64,000 nt of DNA, taken from assembly GCF_020532625.1 (NCBI RefSeq), contig NZ_JAJAUY010000002.1, positions 62,001 to 126,000 of the forward strand, given 5' to 3'. A program made the translations under genes and the position numbers. Shown here piece after piece: positions 61,272 to 64,000 of this stretch. The stretch comes from Streptomyces antimicrobicus. GTDB taxonomy: Bacteria > Actinomycetota > Actinomycetes > Streptomycetales > Streptomycetaceae. The notes beneath the pieces were generated by a model. That model was not told where the DNA came from, searched no databases, and worked only from the letters and a program-made list of their open reading frames with translations. How positions within the stretch are numbered: the stretch's first letter is position 1; the number at the start of each line of letters is the position of its first letter.

Positions 61272-61934
61272 TCAGTGGATGATCCCGGTCCGCAGCGCCA
61301 CGGCCACCATCCCGGCCCGGTCGCCGGTGCCCAGCTTGCGGGCGATCCGGGCGAGGTGGGACTTCACGGTCAGGGCGGACAGGCCCATCGAGACACCGAT
61401 GGCCTTGTTGGACTGGCCCTCCGCGACGAGGCGCAGGACCTCGACCTCGCGTCCGGAGAGCTCGCGGTAGCCGCCCGGGTGGCTCGGGGCACCCGGGGGG
61501 CGGCGGTGCATGCGGGCGGCCGCGGCACCGATGGGTGCGGCGCCGGGCCGGGAGGGCAGCCCGATGTTGGTCCGGGTGCCGGTGACGACGTAGCCCTTCA
61601 CCCCGCCCGCGAGGGCGTTGCGGACGGCGCCGATGTCGTCGGCGGCGGACAGGGCCAGCCCGTTGGGCCAGCCGGCGGCACGGGTCTCGGACAGGAGCGT
61701 GAGGCCGGAGCCGTCGGGCAGGTGGACGTCGGCCACGCAGATGTCGCGCGGGCTGCCGACACGGGGACGGGCCTCCGCGATGGACGACGCCTCGATCACG
61801 TCCCGCACCCCGAGGGCCCACAGGTGGCGGGTCACGGTGGAGCGGACACGGGGGTCGGCCACGACGACCATGGCGGTCGGCTTGTTCGGGCGGTAGGCGA
61901 CCAGGCTTGCGGGCTGCTCAAGAAGAACGGACAC
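61272..61934 (-). CDS. LuxR-type response regulator (220 aa)
   Basis: GTG 61934 with AGGAGG 5 bases upstream is preferred over the longer frame. Receiver domain: AMVVVADPRVRSTVTRHLWA, ICVADVHLPDGSGLTLL with the phospho-Asp, WPNGLALSAADDIG and KGYVVTGTRT. The LuxR HTH is at the C-terminus: YRELSGREVEVLRLVAEGQS, NKAIGVSMGLSALTVKSHLA, RIARKLGTGDRAGMVAVALR. No histidine kinase is adjacent, so it is an orphan regulator. The same gene lies between rnd and DUF3000 in S. coelicolor as I remember it. Confidence 0.9.
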   Translation of the reverse strand: MSVLLEQPASLVAYRPNKPTAMVVVADPRVRSTVTRHLWALGVRDVIEASSIAEARPRVGSPRDICVADVHLPDGSGLTLLSETRAAGWPNGLALSAADDIGAVRNALAGGVKGYVVTGTRTNIGLPSRPGAAPIGAAAARMHRRPPGAPSHPGGYRELSGREVEVLRLVAEGQSNKAIGVSMGLSALTVKSHLARIARKLGTGDRAGMVAVALRTGIIH

Positions 61935-62241
61935 CAGGCCTCCTGGGGGGAGTGGCGGGACGTCCGGCTGGGGAAGGAGCCGGTGCGCACCGTGCGGATG
62001 GTCACTGACCACTCCTTCGGCACGTCACCCGCCCGGCTTTAGGGAATGATCACGATTTGGTGAGTAACAATTCGGGCAATTCGGACGGGCGATCGATCCG
62101 CGAACGATCGCGTACCGCCCACGGGTGATCAGAACCCGCACGCACGCCTTGCCCGGACCCTGACGCAGGGTCACCGGACGGCGTGTCAGGGACGGCGCGG
62201 CGGACGGGCGGGGCGGGGGAGTGGGGGGCGAGGAGCAGGGT
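61935..62241. other. intergenic, promoter of the response regulator and terminator-like hairpin
   Basis: A+T-rich patch 62036-62080 (TTTAGGGAATGATCACGATT) is a likely promoter zone for the minus-strand regulator. GCGATCG (62089-62095) and CGATCGC (62105-62111) are inverted around 9 bases. CTGACGC (62160-62166) facing GCGTGTCAG (62181-62189) may end the DUF3000 transcript. No gene seen. Confidence 0.5.
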
Positions 62242-62907
62242 CTAGGGATGGTGCGGGCCGCGGCGCTGCGGCAGCGGCAGGGACACCACGCCGCCGTCCG
62301 CCGGACCGGCCGGCGGGAGCCCCGCCACCTGGCACAGCAGCTCGCACCACGCCGTCAGGTGGGCCGCGGTGTCCGGCACCCCGCCCACCCCCTCCCGCGG
62401 GCTCCACGAGGCCCTGATCTCGATCTGCGTCGACGGCCGCCGCTCCTGCAGCCCCCCGAAGTAGTGCGAGCCCGCCATCGTCACGGTGCCGCTCGGCTCC
62501 CCGTACGCCAGCCCGCGCGCCTCCAGCGCCCCGGTCAGCCACGACCAGCACACCTCCGGCAGCAGCGGGTCGCCCGCCATCTCCGGCTCCAGCTCCGCGC
62601 GCACCAGCGTCACCAGCCGGAACGTGCTGCGCCAGGCCTCGTGGCCGGCCGGGTCGTGCAGCAGGATCAGTTTGCCGTCGGCGAGGTCCTCGTCGTCCTG
62701 GACGACCGTCGCCTCCAGCGCGTACGCGTACGGCGCGAGCCGCTGGGGCGGTCTGGTCGGCTCCAGCTCGACCGCGGACCGCAGCCGGGCCTTCTTCAAG
62801 CCCTCGACCGCCCGCCGGAACGGGAGCGGGACGGAAGCCTCCCGGCCCTCCCGTGCGCTGTCCCCGCCGTCAGCGCCATCTGAAAATCGTCCCTGAGCCG
62901 CAGCCAT
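62242..62907 (-). CDS. DUF3000 family protein (221 aa)
   Basis: ATG 62907 ([11 protein letters not shown]); no strong Shine-Dalgarno is visible. The conserved part runs from [20 protein letters not shown] through [40 protein letters not shown] and [14 protein letters not shown] to [20 protein letters not shown], ending with [11 protein letters not shown] and [19 protein letters not shown]. The family is confined to actinomycetes, always beside hemE in the genomes I recall, and has no assigned function. It is divergent from hemE. Confidence 0.92.
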   Translation of the reverse strand: MAAAQGRFSDGADGGDSAREGREASVPLPFRRAVEGLKKARLRSAVELEPTRPPQRLAPYAYALEATVVQDDEDLADGKLILLHDPAGHEAWRSTFRLVTLVRAELEPEMAGDPLLPEVCWSWLTGALEARGLAYGEPSGTVTMAGSHYFGGLQERRPSTQIEIRASWSPREGVGGVPDTAAHLTAWCELLCQVAGLPPAGPADGGVVSLPLPQRRGPHHP

Positions 62908-62998
62908 GCGGGGAAGACTAGGCGGAAGAAGGCCCCGTTCAGCGCAAGGACACCCGCCCCGGGGGGCCCACTTCTTCATACGTGCGAAGATTTGGCGC

Positions 62999-64000
62999 GT
63001 GAGCGCCTACGACCTTCCCCTCGACCGAGGCTCCGCCCGCGCCGGCGCGACGCCCGCGCCGAACCAGCCGAGCCAGACGTACGACTCCGCCTTCCTGAAG
63101 GCGTGCCGACGGGAGCCGGTGCCGCACACCCCGGTGTGGTTCATGCGGCAGGCCGGGCGGTCCCTGCCCGAGTACCGGCAGGTCCGCGAGGGCACCGCGA
63201 TGCTGGAGTCCTGCATGCGGCCCGACCTGGTCACGGAGATCACGCTGCAGCCGGTGCGCCGCCACAAGGTGGACGCGGCGATCTTCTTCTCCGACATCGT
63301 GGTGCCGCTCAAGGCCATCGGCGTCGACCTGGACATCAAGCCCGGCATCGGCCCGGTCGTGGCCCAGCCGATCCGCCGCCGCGAGGACCTCGCACAGCTG
63401 CGCGACCTCACCCCGGAGGACGTCGCATACGTCACCGAGGCGATCGGCATGCTCACGGGTGAACTGGGCGGCACGCCGTTGATCGGCTTCGCCGGGGCGC
63501 CGTTCACCCTCGCGAGCTACCTGGTCGAGGGCGGTCCCTCGCGCAACCACGAGCACACCAAGGCGCTGATGTACGGCGACCCGCAGCTGTGGGCCGACCT
63601 GCTCGACCGCCTGGCGGAGATCACCTCCGCCTTCCTGAAGGTCCAGATCGAGGCGGGCGCCTCGGCCGTCCAGCTCTTCGACTCCTGGGTCGGCGCGCTG
63701 GCCCCGGCGGACTACCGCCGCTCGGTCATGCCGGCGTCGGCCAAGGTCTTCGACTCGGTCGCCTCCTACGGCGTCCCGCGCATCCACTTCGGCGTCGGCA
63801 CGGGCGAGCTGCTCGGCCTGATGGGCGAGGCCGGCGCGGACGTCGTCGGCGTGGACTGGCGGGTGCCGCTGGACGAGGCCGCGCGGCGGGTGGGGCCCGG
63901 CAAGGCGCTCCAGGGCAACCTGGACCCGGCGGTCCTGTTCTCCACCGAGGAAGCGGTGCGGGCCAAGACGGACGAGGTGCTGGCGGCGGCCGCCGGCCTG
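62999..64000 (+). CDS. hemE: uroporphyrinogen decarboxylase, 5' part (334 codons in window)
   Basis: GTG 62999; no good Shine-Dalgarno, so a leaderless transcript is possible. The frame is open to the window edge. Landmarks: [20 protein letters not shown] (substrate-binding RQAGR), [20 protein letters not shown] (catalytic Asp), [40 protein letters not shown] and [20 protein letters not shown]. The enzyme removes four acetate carboxyls from uroporphyrinogen III to give coproporphyrinogen III in haem synthesis. The missing C-terminus is only about 15-25 residues. Confidence 0.95.
   Translation, partial: MSAYDLPLDRGSARAGATPAPNQPSQTYDSAFLKACRREPVPHTPVWFMRQAGRSLPEYRQVREGTAMLESCMRPDLVTEITLQPVRRHKVDAAIFFSDIVVPLKAIGVDLDIKPGIGPVVAQPIRRREDLAQLRDLTPEDVAYVTEAIGMLTGELGGTPLIGFAGAPFTLASYLVEGGPSRNHEHTKALMYGDPQLWADLLDRLAEITSAFLKVQIEAGASAVQLFDSWVGALAPADYRRSVMPASAKVFDSVASYGVPRIHFGVGTGELLGLMGEAGADVVGVDWRVPLDEAARRVGPGKALQGNLDPAVLFSTEEAVRAKTDEVLAAAAGL

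Overview
The window looks like a stretch of a Streptomyces (or very close actinomycete) chromosome. G+C is very high, third codon positions are almost all G or C, GTG starts are common, genes often overlap as ATGA, and many proteins are typical Streptomyces families. From memory, the right end (fatty-oxidation alpha subunit, thiolase, RNase D, LuxR response regulator, DUF3000, hemE) follows the core-chromosome order of S. coelicolor SCO6026-SCO6031, with a DMT-type transporter added between thiolase and RNase D.

Layout. (a) 1-12.3 kb, plus strand: a tightly coupled run of two Kelch/galactose-oxidase-like beta-propeller genes (the first cut by the window edge), a possible 14-codon mini-ORF between them, and three very large proteins (1109, 1758 and 698 aa) for which I know no function. 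No signal peptides or membrane segments are visible. This is the best candidate for an undescribed system. (b) 12.4-25 kb: ordinary accessory and housekeeping genes: SRPBCC protein, small secreted protein, zinc-ribbon-like protein, ATP-grasp protein, CE4 deacetylase, MscS channel, RecQ helicase, membrane-anchored hemerythrin, SDR, TetR regulator divergent from an aldo/keto reductase, and a DUF2975/HTH pair with palindromic operators. (c) 25-32.8 kb: Tat-exported TagC-like propeller, S9 peptidase, FAD monooxygenase divergent from a GntR-TetR fusion regulator with a palindrome-rich promoter, and a two-gene operon with a surface-anchored protein. (d) 33-41 kb, minus strand: a compact NRPS operon. 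One NRPS (A-T-E-C-A-T, no thioesterase; the second A domain reads as proline-like) is overlapped by an MbtH protein and then a stand-alone formyltransferase. The predicted backbone is D-Xaa-L-Pro. (e) 41-47.8 kb: secreted tripeptidyl-aminopeptidase-like protein, DUF6228-type protein, class 3 lipase, a sialidase pseudogene, a VTT membrane protein with an iron-box-like site upstream, an alpha/beta-hydrolase-fold protein that has lost its nucleophile and histidine, and a secreted beta-sandwich-like protein.

(f) 47.81-48.05 kb holds long G runs followed by long C runs. This is very probably an artefact of joining two contig ends, so adjacency of the left and right parts should not be trusted. (g) 48-55.2 kb, plus strand: a coupled surface-glycan type operon of unknown protein tail, Stealth phosphotransferase, GT4 glycosyltransferase, PIG-L deacetylase with propeller, and secreted endonuclease/exonuclease/phosphatase, closed by a strong bidirectional terminator. 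(h) 55.2-64 kb: the conserved core block, ending inside hemE.

No rRNA, tRNA, CRISPR array, insertion sequence or intact mobile element was recognised.
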